A stretch of 64,000 bases of DNA from Pocillopora verrucosa (taxonomy: Eukaryota; Cnidaria; Anthozoa; Scleractinia; Pocilloporidae), in the NCBI RefSeq assembly GCF_036669915.1, contig NC_089316.1, positions 13,006,743-13,070,742 on the forward strand, given 5' to 3'. The translations under genes were made by a program, and so were the position numbers. Numbering within the stretch: the stretch's first letter is position 1; each line of letters opens with the position of its first letter. Of the stretch, positions 22,647-35,362 are shown one piece after another. The notes under the pieces are model-generated. The model saw only the letters and a list, made by a program, of their open reading frames with translations. It made no database searches and was not told where the DNA came from.

Positions 22647-25440
22647 ATGCACAAGTGAGTTGTAGCAAAACAGTATTTGAAACACAGTAAAATCAACCTA
22701 GAATAGTACTTATTCACTATCTGAAGGTGTTTTCTTTGTGCATTTAAACTTCTGGTCACAACGTTTTCTAACTTCTCAGGGGAGCTGTTAAATAAAATCT
22801 AAAACGCGTTGCAGCTCAGCTTCTTGTCAGTTTGAAAAAGTCTTTATAATTGAAACGCGAGTCTAAAACGATACGTTTCGGTGAAATTTTATCCCTAGAA
22901 ATATCTAACCTAGTATTACATCGCTTCTTACATAGCAAACACGTAAACTGGTCAAATGACGACTTAGCTCTCTGCCTTGCACGCGCTATTGTTCTTAGAG
23001 TGCAAAGTGACGGAACAAACGCTGGCTAACAATTAAGAATAATCCCATTGTTATTTTAACATTTTGAAACTCTTCATCGAAAGCAATGACAATCCACGTT
23101 TAAACTCTTATACAAGTCATTTTATGGGGTTTGCCGCGCTCACAGAAAAAGACACAAACTTTCTTGTTCACATAGTCAAGCACTGCCAACGAACAAAAAA
23201 ATGTCATAAAGACAACTTTTTCGACAGTAAGGTGTTGGTAACACGGTTGCGCGCTGATCATGTCAAGAGTTTTAAACCTAATGGCCTCCATCTGGTGCGG
23301 AAATTTGCTATTTATAACTCTCTTTAAATTATATAAATATAATTTAAAGGTTCAAACGCGATGTGGAAATGATTTCTATAAATGTTCTTCATCAGAAATG
23401 ACAATTACTCGTCGCCTGAGGTGCCTGAGAAAATTTCGAACTTCGTTTTGCACAGAAGAGCTTATGTGTATTTTAACCAAGTGGCATCTCCAGAAGGTTG
23501 TTAACTAAGCTGTTGTCTTCTTGCGATCCTTGATATCCAAAACAATCATGAACTAAAAGCACCTCTTAATGTTAATTACAGCATGATTGTTTTATTTTGA
23601 ATTTTTTTTTTCTAATAATTTTTTTCCTTTAAAAACTCAGATACCTTTGGAAAACAGCGTTAGACACATCCTCTCAATTTTTCTATTCATTTATTTATCG
23701 ATTTATTCATTCTTTTGTCTATCTTAATTTTATTTTTTTTGTTATTAAGAGCCTCTATCTGTATTTCCTTTTCTATGGTTTAATTCGGAACAGGGCTGTA
23801 GGATATCCTAATATTGAGTTATCTGTATATATCTATATTTCAACACATACTTCTAACTTTATATTTCAACAGCACAATCAAGAGTTTAATATAACTTGCA
23901 TCTACTTACTCAGCGTAGAACGTATGGATTGGACTGTGAACCTTTTATATATTTTACTGGAATGAATCCCTTTCATCGCACCATACATCATAAGTTTTCG
24001 TTGGCAGTTGTAAGGGCGCTTACGCTGGTTTTTCACATGGTAGCATCATGGCGGATTCTTCAATATCTTTCAAACCCTTTTGCTGGAGTTAGACCATAAT
24101 GGACATCATAATGTACAATTGATTCTCACTAACGTGCATCACCATCTGTTTTTCCATCTAAAAACGGGCCAATAAGGTTAAGGACAATTTGGGCAAGCTG
24201 TGGAGAGCTGTCGAAACAAACTGAGCGCACGCATAAAAAATGACTGTATGTAGTTGACGTTTTGGTTATATTTTACATTTCTTTTAAAAGAATACTCGTT
24301 CAACGACGGTTGTCTTCAAATAAGTAATATCTGCCGAAGTGTAATTTGAGTATCCCATCTGTTCTTGAAAGAATAAAAACGATCACCTTTATCTATCAAA
24401 CAGAATAGAATTGACAGACTTAAGTTCGTAGATCATATATATCAATATATAATTCTACCACAGAACCCTACTGCTGCAAGACCTTATTCCCCACCCGCTG
24501 ACTTTGGAAAATGAAGAAACCCGGTTCAAAAAATAAAGCTAAGTTTATGCGTTTTATTATATGGATAATGAAATTATATGCTCTTCCAAATCAAACATCA
24601 AGTTACACACTAAGCCAGAGATAAAAAAATATACTATTCATATTGGGGCATACGCAACTGATGTCAAGAGAGAAACAAATCCATATGCCGTAAGACAAAA
24701 GTGGAGGAGAAGGGAGAATGGAGAGAGGTGAAAGTATTGCTTTTATTATCCCAGTTTCAAGGATTCTTCCACTGTTATGGCTGATATCTCAGACATTAAA
24801 GTGACTCTTTCGAAAAACACTGCCGGTCTCACGCACCATAGTCGTAAGCATCATTTGCTCGCGAGCTTACATATTTGAAAAGTCTGAGCGAGTCACCTTA
24901 ATTAATTCGTCACGCGTGACGAGAGTTCGATCATTTTCGTAATCATCTGTTTATTCGTTATTCTTCATGATTCATGATCCTATAGTTAGTGAAATCCGTT
25001 AGTCTCATTTCACTCAACAATCTTCGAAATACTCTACGCTGTATTGCAAAAGGTTGTCCTAACCCAGAGGATTTAGGGCAATCTCCTCAAACTTTTAACC
25101 CGAGGCAGCGTTCGTAGACTCAATTACATAATCTAAGAGAGATACCAGACTTGCTTGAAGATGCTTATATCTGGTGAAAATCTCATATGGCAGCACTCCC
25201 AGAAATTCCCTTCTGTTCCATCTTATCGTAATCGTATCTTATAAACTCGGATATCACCCAATTTGACGGGGGGGGGGGGGGGTATTCAGTCTGGTGATGC
25301 GTTGAGACCAATTGTGCGCGAGCGAAAACATTTGATAATTCGTAATTTTTGTTATCTTAATGATAATGGATTCATGGCGGCGTAAAAGGAGATTATCATA
25401 TAAACTACGGTGTTATAAAAAGGATTTCTAGCCCTGCGAA
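22647..25440. other. 5' flank of GPCR copy 1, non-coding
   Basis: The sequence is conserved with 37.6-40.3 kb and, past the transposon, 59.5-61.8 kb. It presumably contains the promoter of the minus-strand GPCR gene, but I see no clear TATA or initiator. Open frames such as 23064-23327 are not maintained between copies. A G-homopolymer of about 16 bases is at 25267-25282. The uninterrupted TTAA target corresponding to the unit 3 transposon is at 22744-22747. Confidence 0.5.
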
Positions 25441-25450
25441 AAGCCGTAGC

Positions 25451-25489
25451 AACACACGTGAAAAAATATCGTATTTTTTCACGTGTGTT
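25451..25489. repeat. Perfect 18-bp-arm palindrome
   Basis: AACACACGTGAAAAAATA, a three-base centre, then the exact reverse complement. The arms contain CACGTG E-boxes. Related but imperfect palindromes are at about 40350-40380 and 61770-61823. It could be a cruciform-forming site, a transcription-factor element or a deleted foldback element. Confidence 0.75.
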
Positions 25490-25497
25490 TGACATCG

Positions 25498-25534
25498 CCA
25501 ATCAGCTGCTGACACGTAATTCGCCTTTCGCGCC
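25498..25534 (+). promoter_or_regulatory. CCAAT plus E2F-like TTTCGCGCC promoter-like segment
   Basis: CCAAT (25498-25502) and TTTCGCGCC (25526-25534) sit just downstream of the palindrome and upstream of an ATG. The TTTCGCGCC part is kept in units 2 and 3. The open frame that follows (81 codons in unit 1) is not conserved in frame between copies, so what it drives is unknown. It lies about 2.2 kb upstream of cGLR copy 3 on the same strand. Confidence 0.3.
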
Positions 25535-25919
25535 ACTTGGTCGGGTTGATAAATGAACGGCAAAGCCTTCACGATTCTCAATACAAGGTCGTTTGTCAGA
25601 ATTTTTTTCGGATAATGGTTGTCAAAACACTGAAAAATCTGTATCGCTCACCGGCAGCCAGTGACATTAAAACTATCCTAGAAACGGAAGAAAACCAAAA
25701 TATGGAACGAAAAATCGAGAGTTTCGTATTCAGTGGCTTTAGTAATGGCACTCTCGCGGCTGAAACGAAATGGCTCAATTAAGATGCCTTAAAGGCTAAC
25801 ATTAGAAACATTTAAGACATCTTTAAGTGATGTACAAAAGTTCTGAAATTAACCTTTAATTTAGCTTTCAGAAGTCAATTAAAGTTTCCTTATGAACCAT
25901 TCAAGACACAGACACAAAC

Positions 25920-26043
25920 TTAATTAAGTTTGTGTTCGTGAGTTTTGTGTTAGTGTTACGGATCTTGTGATTCTGTTTTAAGTTTGTGTTGGTGTTACAG
26001 AGTTTTGTGTTAGTGTTGCGGATTTTTTCATTCTGTTTTGTTC
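25920..26043. repeat. Tandem repeat with GTGTTAGTGTTGCGGATTTT core
   Basis: Two to three imperfect units combine TTAAGTTTGTGTT with GAGTTTTGTGTTAGTGTT and a GGAT/TTCTGTTTT end. Unit 2 carries a longer version at about 40765-40925. The array marks the edge next to the block that is inverted at 6.1-7.7 kb. Confidence 0.6.
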
Positions 26044-26939
26044 TTACCGGCTACCGTATTAATCACCTATTGTTTGCAAATCAATGATTAAGATCAATAT
26101 CATTCTTTGTCAACATCGTTCTTTGTCAATCCGTTGAAAGGCAAAAGGTGCAGTTTCTGTGAATTAATCGAATCATTAAACTTTCCAAGGAAACCCGGAA
26201 GTGCTGAAAGGTAAAATTAAGCGGTTACAAAGCCATCGAGCTGTCGGGGTAGGAAGCAAGTCACGAGTCATTTTCCTATCTAGCGGTTTTCTTCAGTTTC
26301 ACTTCATCGACTTTAAAATCCTTAAAAAGTAAGATAAGTCATTAGCTATCTCTCTTCAATGCTTGGAATTTCATCTGAAGCACGTTTTACCGAAAATGTT
26401 CGCGCCGACTTCGTGGCCTGTTTAGCCGCATGTCTGGAGTTCTATCATTTTATTTCATTGTCTTATGGAGGTCAGATTCAATCTTGGCACCTTGATTCGA
26501 AACCCCCTTTTTTCTATATGTTTTTTTGAATTTCACAGTGGCAAGGGCTCCTCAAAAATAAACAAGAGCAAGGATAAATCCTTATTTAGTTTCATAAAAT
26601 CGTTTATGTAAAAGAACGGCTTTCACTTGAATTTAAAAACCACTGTCTTAAAAAGAAGTAATTCAAATGCACATGTCAGATCCATTTTTGAGGGAAAGCT
26701 CTTATAGAGTGTTATCAGATCAAGTAGGTGGATTTGTTGAATGGCAGACAACTCGACTTCAATCGTTGAGATCGCAACATATAGCATAGATGTCAAACTC
26801 GGTAGCAGCACAAGTATAACTAGGAATATAGTTAGGTGATAATCTATCTTGGAAGAAAAGCTTGAAATCGGCCAAAGAGTCTGCTACAAGCTAATAACTT
26901 TGTTAAATTGAATGTCGAATTTTATTATGCAAGGATATC
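26044..26939. other. Non-coding duplicated block between units 1 and 2
   Basis: No gene recognised. The sequence is the inverted counterpart of about 6800-7729 and the direct counterpart of about 40930-41800. Short open frames such as 26623-26811 are not conserved. Confidence 0.5.
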
Positions 26940-27665
26940 CTTTGGATAAGTGATAAGGATGCTGTAGTCTAAATAAGGAATTTTCATCATCCCATTTTTG
27001 TTCTTGTTTTTATGCCTTTTAACAATCCGAAAAAAAATTATCCTCAGCGTTATGATTTGTGGAAGGCAACGAGACATAAGAAGCCACCGGGTTATGGGAG
27101 AAGCCACCTCACTTACAACAATATATTTGAGAAAGGAGAGGCGCTGCGAATGTTCTGCTTGGCCAATTCAATGTTTATATTGGTAAAAACTTTTGGATTT
27201 TTGTCTTAAAGCTAAGGAGATTTGACTAAAGAGGGACTGAAACAGAAAGAGAGTTCCAAAGTTAGGACCTTGGTAGAGAATTGTTAATTGCTTGAGATTT
27301 GTACGACACAAATGCGTTAGTAGCAGTTCTGGTACCATAGCAGTGAATTTGGCTATTTGTAACAAAAAGATTAAGAAGCAATGGGGGAAATAGATACTTT
27401 TTTTTATAATGAAACATGAATTTGGCGATTTCAAACGTATTATATTTCTAGTTTAGAGAATAAAGGAGAGGAGTGTGCTCGATAGTCTGAGTTGGTGATA
27501 GCCCGCACAGCTCGCTTCTGCATTCTATTTACCAGACGGAGTTGCATTAGACGATAAGGGATAGATTAAAGTGTAGCTCAAAGTGAGTTTGATTTTAGAG
27601 GATAGGAAAAAGCAAGACCTCAATCGGTATATTACCTTTTGATTTAGCTATATGTTGACTGATTC
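26940..27665 (-). mobile_element. 5'-truncated LINE 3' fragment
   Basis: Minus-strand reading gives the C-terminal part of the LINE seen at 5.4-6.8 kb, including CRTNLKQLTILYQGP at about 27260-27305, followed by its 3' tail. The fragment begins abruptly near 27665, only about 20 bp before the first ATG of cGLR copy 3. It appears to have replaced that gene's original 5' flank. Confidence 0.7.
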
Positions 27666-27683
27666 GCACACAACAACCATATA

Positions 27684-28385
27684 ATGGGGAATCATGAAAA
27701 TTGTAACTACACAGTAGCCGAGGCAAGGAGAGGAGATCTTTCAAATTTAACGAGGAAACTTCGTGCTTTCTCTGTAAAATATGTCAAAATTTCTGAGGAG
27801 GACATAGCCCGCACCAGACGGTTGGTGAATAAGTACGTCGAAAATCAAGTCACGGTGTTTTGCCAACAGCACTCGTCTCTTCCTATACTAAAACTGGAGT
27901 ATACCGGCAGTGTGTACGAGAGGCTGAAGACTGAAGCCGCCGATGAAGTAGATGTCATGGTAGTTTTGAGAACGACAAGGAGAGAGATTAGGGTTATTGA
28001 ATCCGGAACATCTGGGTATGTTTGCCTCAAGGCAAGAGATGACTTGTTGTGCGGAAAGTATGCAAGTCGTGAAGTTAATATCGACCCTGTACACCTTCGA
28101 GATGGTTGGTTTTACAGCCTCGTTGTCCTAGCAGTGAACCATTTCTTGCACTACATAGAGGGAGGAGGTCTACAAAACTGGGCGAGTGGAGACGCGCTGG
28201 GGAACCATTTCCTTGGATTTCTTAGAGCACTGCAGATTTGTCTGGAGAGAAGATATCTTCCACACTATTGGATATCTGGTGTAAACCTTCTAGATTACAT
28301 CAGTGAAGTGCTTACCAGAAATACGGCATATCGTCTTTAAGCAATCCTCAATAGTGACGCAGAAAGGAATAAAGTTCTTTCTCGA
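27684..28385 (+). pseudogene. cGAS-like receptor copy 3 (internal deletion and nonsense codon)
   Basis: The frame stays open for 218 codons (27684-28340) but is missing about 118 codons relative to copy 2 (9394-9750 there). The junction is at AVNHFLHYI near 28130. The deleted part holds the third catalytic Asp (SVDLVPCF) and CRHELLRIVK. The first catalytic pair survives (TGSVYERLK, DEVDVMVVL). CAA has become TAA at 28338-28340 before the last 14 or so residues, and the old stop has become CGA. It cannot be an active nucleotidyltransferase. A truncated decoy protein is conceivable because the deletion is in frame, but decay is the simpler reading. Confidence 0.8.
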
Positions 28386-28518
28386 AAAGAAGGACATATC
28401 AGTTGAGACACTCCGAATCTTACTATTTATATTGTAATGCGTATAATTTTGCTTCAGATTATAATCAGTATAACTCATAACAATAGCTGAGTTGGTGCAG
28501 AAAATCGACAAATAAGAC

Positions 28519-28524
28519 AATAAA
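28519..28524 (+). other. Candidate poly(A) signal of cGLR copy 3
   Basis: AATAAA at the position equivalent to 10127 in unit 1, inside the conserved downstream block. Confidence 0.35.
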
Positions 28525-30747
28525 GCGATTTCCATGACAAGGAAGTTGGTTGATTGGTAAGGCTCTCTCCCATCGCTGTGGCAAATGTAGCAGGGTTCGG
28601 AGGGTCTGAAGCCCAACCCCTCCCCCCTTGCTCGTTTAAAACAAACAAGTGCGTTTTTTACTACTTGTGTAACTCGGTAATTCTGGCAATGATAAGATCA
28701 TGTATTACTCCATATAAAATATTCATAATTGCTTGTCTTGAGGGATAATTCTCGGCCCATTTAGGTTGTAGTGTATAGAAAAATAGTGTGATTTCTGAAT
28801 CAAGCTTAGACCCTCCCTCCTCCCCCCCCCCCCTCCCATTAGAAATTCTTGCACCCGCCCCCTTCATCCTGCATCTGCATCTGAAAATACGAAAACAATC
28901 AATTCAAAGAAGTTCCTTGCGGGTAAATTGCATGCCTGAGTTTGAAAGGCTTTAATATGAATTGCAAACTATATGAAATACATGATGCAGATCTAGCTGA
29001 ATTTTGCAGAGCCGGAAAACTCTTCTCACTATTAGTCAATCTCTTTCCCTGTCCACGTAAAGTCTTGGAATATCTCACTCTCTCTACTTTTGGTGCCTCA
29101 CTTGACCCGGAGAGAAGGGGCGTCCAGTATCCCCTCGCATTGCAGAATAAGTAAATCACAACTGACAACACAGTTTTCTAACCCGCCCTCTCGCCTGTGT
29201 TCTATTCCGGGAATCCCAAAAGCATCCTGGCTGATAGCCCTATCCATGTAGAGTCTGAAATAGTCGTCTTGAAGGGGCTCCCCTATTTTTAGTGTCCCCT
29301 CTGCCCGGAGAGAAGGAGATTCCCCTGCCCCTCGCGGGCAAAATAAGTAGTCCTTAAGAGATAACACAGTTTTCTTAGCCAGCCTATTCACCGAAGTCAC
29401 GCCAGGGGACCCCAAATTCACAATGGCTTATAGCCCTGTCCATGTAGAGCCTGGAGATAGCCACAGGGTGTATTTAGAAGCTCTCTTCATTATTGTAAGA
29501 CCTACACGTCTGTGAACTCCTCTTTATGGCTATCCAACCAGGCTGATCATATCAGCTTACTAGCTGTTGACCACCTTGCAACTTAAAGGTGTATTTAGGA
29601 GTAAACCCCATCGTGGTATATGAGGGTCACAAACTTCCACCTCCCTCCCCCTTCAGGACCATAAAAAGGCAGATAAATATATAATCAGGATGTTTTGAAT
29701 GATAACTGTACCGGCCAACTTCTTCTTGAGGATACGACAAAAAATGCCCACTTATACTAAAATACCCATAGGATGTAACAGGGCGACATCACATTTCTTA
29801 TCTACTTGTTATTTATTCGTTATTACTTTGATCGATACCAATTTTGTTTCACATTCTATTTGACTAAGTTTATAACTTCTATCATAGCACATGAGAATAC
29901 ATTTAAAAAAAACCTTGTTTTACGTAAATATAAAGGTGGATAGGCTGACCCAATATCTCAATTCTATCCAGACCTTTAAATTCATCTCTTTAATCTACAT
30001 CGAATGGTAAAAGTGACAACATTGATCGACAAATTTCAGCGAATTCAAATTCAAAGGCGAATAGGCTAACCCAAAATCTAAATTTTGTCCAGAATTTTAA
30101 GTTCATCTCTTCAATCTACATCTAATGGGAAAGGCGTTATCATCACGATCAATAAATTTCAGCGAATAACTTTTCAAAACACATGTATTCATATAGCGGC
30201 AACCAATGAATTTCTTGACTCGCTAAGAGAACGTGAGTTTTGTCAAAAAAAAAAACCCCTGGCCGAACTAAACAACTTAAAAGCTACTAAAATACAAACT
30301 CCTTGTTATTATCTTACACCACATTCACCCAACGCTTAGGTAAGCATGTTTTAATGCTATTTATAAAATTCAGATTTTCAGTTCTCAGATTCGTATTTTT
30401 GTTCAGTTAAATCTGGTGTAGCTAAAACATGTTTTGCTGGTGTGGATGGGGTATTAGTGTTAGTTATCGAAGTCGCATCAACACTATTCACACATGGGCC
30501 ACAGTGTTGGCTTCAAGCTTTTCTAGCTATCTTTTAGAAGAGAATAACTCCCATTCAAAAAATGCTAGACTTTGAGCAAAACATTGTTAAACTGACTTAC
30601 TAGTGGACACAGAAGGCCTGACTTTGCTGTCATTTCGATCCTGAACAAGCTAAATTGAAGATATACCTTCGCCTTGACGATCACACTATGTGATTGGCTA
30701 CAGCTAAAAGTCCGTTGAGTTGCTATACTCAAGTTAGGTGCTATTCT
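28525..30747. other. Tail-to-tail intergenic region of unit 2
   Basis: Duplicate of 10.1-12.2 kb with the same C-rich tracts (about 28813-28860), the 190-bp doublet (about 29090-29460) and the AAGGCGAATAGG array (about 29935-30170). No gene recognised. Confidence 0.5.
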
Positions 30748-33318
30748 TCAGTTATTGAAAGACTGCAATTCAACTGTCCACACATTTCCAGCATCACCTA
30801 GATTAACATGTGAGCCCTTCTTTGTAAAGTTTCCATCGACTGCATATGGAGAAATGGTGTTCATCCTCCTCTTGAATCGCTCTCTAATCTGTAGATGAAC
30901 AGGCAACCAAATATCTGTTGTTAAGCAATCAAATGTTTAATTTATGCCTAAAAACTTCACAATTCGCTTTCATTATGTACATTCTCAGTCTCACCTGGCT
31001 GTTTCGCATACAGTGAAGGACGAAAATCATGAAACCCTAAAAGCAGATCATTCTTTTAAGATCATTTTTTTTCATTGTAATTGGTCAGTATAATAATGTT
31101 TTGAACAAGTCGTAGGGTAAGGCTAGTCTTTGTTGACAAAGTTTGCATAGAGTTCAAGGTGTATGATGCTCTGATCATTTGTTCATCTTTGAAACCACCG
31201 TAACGGAGGGCTTAAATATTGATTCAAAGTACGTTGTAGATCTCATGAATCGAGAAATAACTTATCAACTGTTAGTTAGTGTCTGTTTTTACCTGAGGTG
31301 TAGTTTGATGCAAACCTTTGATTAAAATTTAACAATTTCTGTTAAAAGCTTACCTGAGTGGAGTTTAAGAGGGTGAAAATGTAGGCGAAAGCTATGTGTA
31401 ATGGTAACAAAAGACCAAATAACCACGTGACACCCAGCAGTGGCACCATCACCACGCATGTTTTCATGCCAAGTCTGAAGAACGACAGCCATATAAGTTT
31501 TGTGGACTAATTTATAGAAGCGTTTTTCCTTCACTCAATGTCTTATTGTTTAAGATTAACTAGAGTGCAATTTAGGAAAATCCATACCACTGGAAAAGTT
31601 GAGACAACGATTCTCTCACATTGCTTTATCCTGTTTTCCCTAGATTTTGTTTATTAGTACTAATTTTTAAAATGCTGATTTAAAATCCCACCGTATCTGC
31701 TGGAAACGCTTGTCTTCCACCATTGGCTGCATCAGTGTGCTCATCTCTTTATGGACCCGGATGATTATCAATATGTTGAACTGAAAAAAAGAAAGGAATG
31801 TGAAATGTGTCGTCGAAAAGAGGAAAAATGTTAGTCGTCTTGTTACGAGCGTTAGCGAAAGAAAAAGTCTGAATCCCTCTCTGTGAATTGAACCCTAAAT
31901 CTTCATGTAAGGAGAACTAAATGCTACAAGGGGAAATGCCCAAAAAAATCATACAGGTATTTATAATAGGGAAGATTGCAAACTTCGGGGCAGGTCGTCA
32001 AAAACAGAAGCGTGTTCATGTTTTTTGTTAAGGATTAAGGAGCAGGGGAAAAAGAAGTATTCAATAGTAGTAAATCCCGGTAAATAAAAAGTAATAAAGT
32101 GGCCTCAAAAACTCACAACTTCAATGAGCGCCACAAATGCGACGAATATCCAGATCAGGTTGTTAGTTGAGGACAGCCAACAACTTGAAAGGTAAAAGGA
32201 GAACATAAAATAAACACAGATTTGCGGCGATAAAACCCCAAACCCACACCCTTTACCGGTAACAAAACATCTAGAAGAGAAACAGAATAAAAAACAACAA
32301 ATATTTTGTAGCGAAAAGAGAGAGAGTGGGAAGGCACAAAAGATGAAGAGACAAGAACTCAATAATTATCTTACTATTTGTCACTGGTATAACTTTGAAT
32401 TCCATCTTTTCCAGCCGCAACGCTCAATGAAATGCCTACCATGACGACCGGAAAACCTAAACAGAAATAGGAGGGGGTCACTACAGAATCACACGCAGAA
32501 TCACAGAGGCGATTCAAAAGAGGCAGGTACAAAAAACTCATACGTGAAATGAAAGTACCCCATGAGATGATGTGATACGTGTGCATCTTGTCGCTAATGT
32601 TATAAACTTTCGTAGCAAACAGATAAAGATAAACTCCCTCGACCATCATCCAACAGAAAGCGGCCATCAGGAAATACTGTGAGAGAACTGCTGCTGTAAC
32701 ACAGGAAGCCTAAGAGAAGAAAAAGGGAGATTTTTGTCTGTTTCAATCCTCCTTTCTTCGGAATAACTTAAGCCCCCAAAGAGCAAATATACCGTGAATG
32801 GATGAAGAAGTCACTTACCCTATTTTCTGTGGCCTTTATACCGGCGAGAAAGATTATTTGACCAGCTCCGAGTGACACAGAAAAACTCAATCGTATTTGA
32901 GAAAGAGGCTGACGAACATCTCTGGTGAAACAAGTGAACAAACAAAATGACAAACAAACAAAAAAACAAAAAAAAGTATTATTCGGCAACGAATGCTTCT
33001 AATTTCATGTGGTACTGTTCCAGTTAAGGCATTTAAATCACTGTCGCTCAGAGATCCAGATTTGAATTATCCATATTCGTTTCTGCCGTAATTATTTATC
33101 ATTAATTTCATTAATTCATTTTTTTTATCGCGTATTGATGTAATTTGAGTCGAAAATCTTTAAAATCAAATAAAGAATAAGTTCTTTAGACGTATGCATG
33201 GTTGTGGTACTTACGTGATGAAGGAATACACAATAATTGTCAAAAGTATTCCGGTGATAGAAAAGCTTAATCCCACTTTGGTGATAATTTGCAGAATAGT
33301 CTCGTCCTCGGCCGTAAG
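30748..33318 (-). other. Unit 2: seven-transmembrane region and tail exons
   Basis: The eight exons have the same lengths as in unit 1 except the tail, with intact acceptors including the TM6 acceptor at 31508-31507. TM6 reads GVTWLFGLLLPLHIAFAYIF, and TM5 starts CWLSSTNNLIWIF. The tail differs from unit 1: it runs IRERFKRRMN and ends VELQSFNN, because about 115 bp of extra sequence introduces an earlier stop. Confidence 0.75.
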
Positions 33319-34969
33319 CTGTGTCACAAATAACATAAAGAGAAATAAGAAAATTGTCATCAAATCAACGAAATTGTACCTATGATGAAGCTGAGAAGAT
33401 AAAATCATGTCTCTCTGGATATCAACTATTGCGATTGTCTTTTTATTAAAAATATTATCAATTCATGATGCCTTTAAAACGTAAGCCTGTGCTACCTCTC
33501 TAAAACGTGGTTGAAGTTAATCTTTTTTTTTTATTATTCTAGCCAACTCTTATTACAACTATACATTTATGCACAAATTTGGTTTATGCTGCGTAGCAAT
33601 ATGTGTGTAATTGAAATACCTGCAAGGAACTGCTTCTGATGATCTCTATTCTGTCAAATTTAGAGACATATTCATTTGCCTAATATAAAGAAAATAACAG
33701 TTGCAATTATGAACCACGAAGATCCGAAAAATGACAATCACAAGGACAAGAATTACAGTTGATAGAGTACAGGTGAAGGTGAAGAAGAGAACGAAGGCTG
33801 CGGCGACGGTTGAGTCCATGCTGATTCCGTTGATGCAGAGACTGCTACAGGTGACGTCGAAGATGATGATGTACCCGTTGATATCAATAAATCTCCAGAA
33901 ACAACAAAAAAAACAACGGAAAGATTAATTGATAATGATTATTATGGTATTACTCAAGATTGAATGATACATTTTTCCTCATCAGTATCTTTCTTTTTGT
34001 GGTACTTCTTGTATTCGCTCGATTTATATTGATATAAATTGGTTTTTTGTTGTTGTCATATCTGAATTTGTTTTAGTTTCACGCATCTTACGTAAGATCT
34101 GGATAAGGTAACTGGGATATCGACGACAAATGATTTCATCAATTCCTTACTTCTGTTGTTTAGTCCATGAAATATTTATCAATTCATAAGTTACCATCAT
34201 ATCGGTATTACAGACACAAAACAAGAGGGTCTTTCTTCCATGAATGATCAGGAAAGAATTTATGCTGACAATATCATTGCAATATCAAGCAAGCAAGAGA
34301 TGAGAATAAAGAAAAATATCGGTCAGGTAGTATTAGTTGATTGATCCAATACCAAATTCTTCAAGATACCGTCATTTATGGCAGACGGTAAGGAGAATTA
34401 TTTACGAGATCTTGGGAGTGAAAGGGAAAATGCAACAGCTCGATCATTGCAACAATTCAGCCAATTCATTAGCTTGCTTAGGCTTGCAGAAGCGCTGCCT
34501 TAAAAAAAAATGGGACAAAAACTAAGCCGTGTAAGAAGCAAATGTAATCTGGTTATTTAAATGTAAAAGTAAAGAATTCGAACATTTTTCCGACAAAAAG
34601 TGTCATCTCAGATAGAAAACCTACAAAGCGTAGCCAATTTTATTAATAGTTAGCTGGGTTTAGCTGAAACCTCAACACCCCCACCCCTCCCTTCCTACCC
34701 CACGGGCATTTGCCGTCGTCCCTTCCCACGGGGTGAGGAATTTGAAAAAAATTGTTTGAGAGGGGTGGGAAATTTCAGCCGGGATGGTCAGGTCTTTCCA
34801 ACGGAATATAAGTGTTATATGTTTAAATGTAAAGGTTTTTAGAGGTATAGGTTTCACTTTGACTCAGAAGAAAAGGTCCTCAAACTCTACTTTTCAAAGC
34901 TTGATCAGTGAGTAGAAACGCAGCGACGTTGATTTTTTTATATCATTCCTGCTTTTGTTTTATACTCAC

Positions 34970-35362
34970 CGTCTTCTCCTTCTTTGCATATTTGAGTGCA
35001 CCTTATTCCATTGCATTTTAAATTACATTGACCACCCTCACAATAGTAAGCCTTCTCAGATGCAAATTCCTTCTTGCCGATTGTCAGATTATATCCCGCG
35101 GCGTAGCAAGTATGATAACCTCCGTCATGTATTTGCTCAGAACATTGGTCTACCAATGAGTTCGTGTGACTACAATCTTGCCCGCAAACCTCGAAGGAGA
35201 TATTATTTGGCACGTGCTCACAACTGGTTACGGTACAGTTCATTTTGCAGCTATAACTGGTAAAGTTGCAATTCTGTACCCAACTCTTATTGCCATATTC
35301 CAGCGTGCAAGGTACTTCAACGTATTCTTGATAGTAGGTCTGCGAAGAGTTTTGTCCTGTAA
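34970..35362 (-). other. Unit 2: Cys-rich module exon
   Basis: A 393-bp phase 1-1 exon, one codon shorter than the other copies (NSLVDQC instead of NTLLVDQC). It keeps VPCTLEYG, so the first Cys is in the ancestral-looking place. N-glycosylation sequons are kept. Confidence 0.65.

Noticed and set aside
25537..25782. 81-codon frame after the CCAAT/E2F-like segment
   Set aside because: The matching sequences in units 2 and 3 are not open in the same frame, so it does not behave as a conserved exon. The promoter-like motifs are reported, not the frame.
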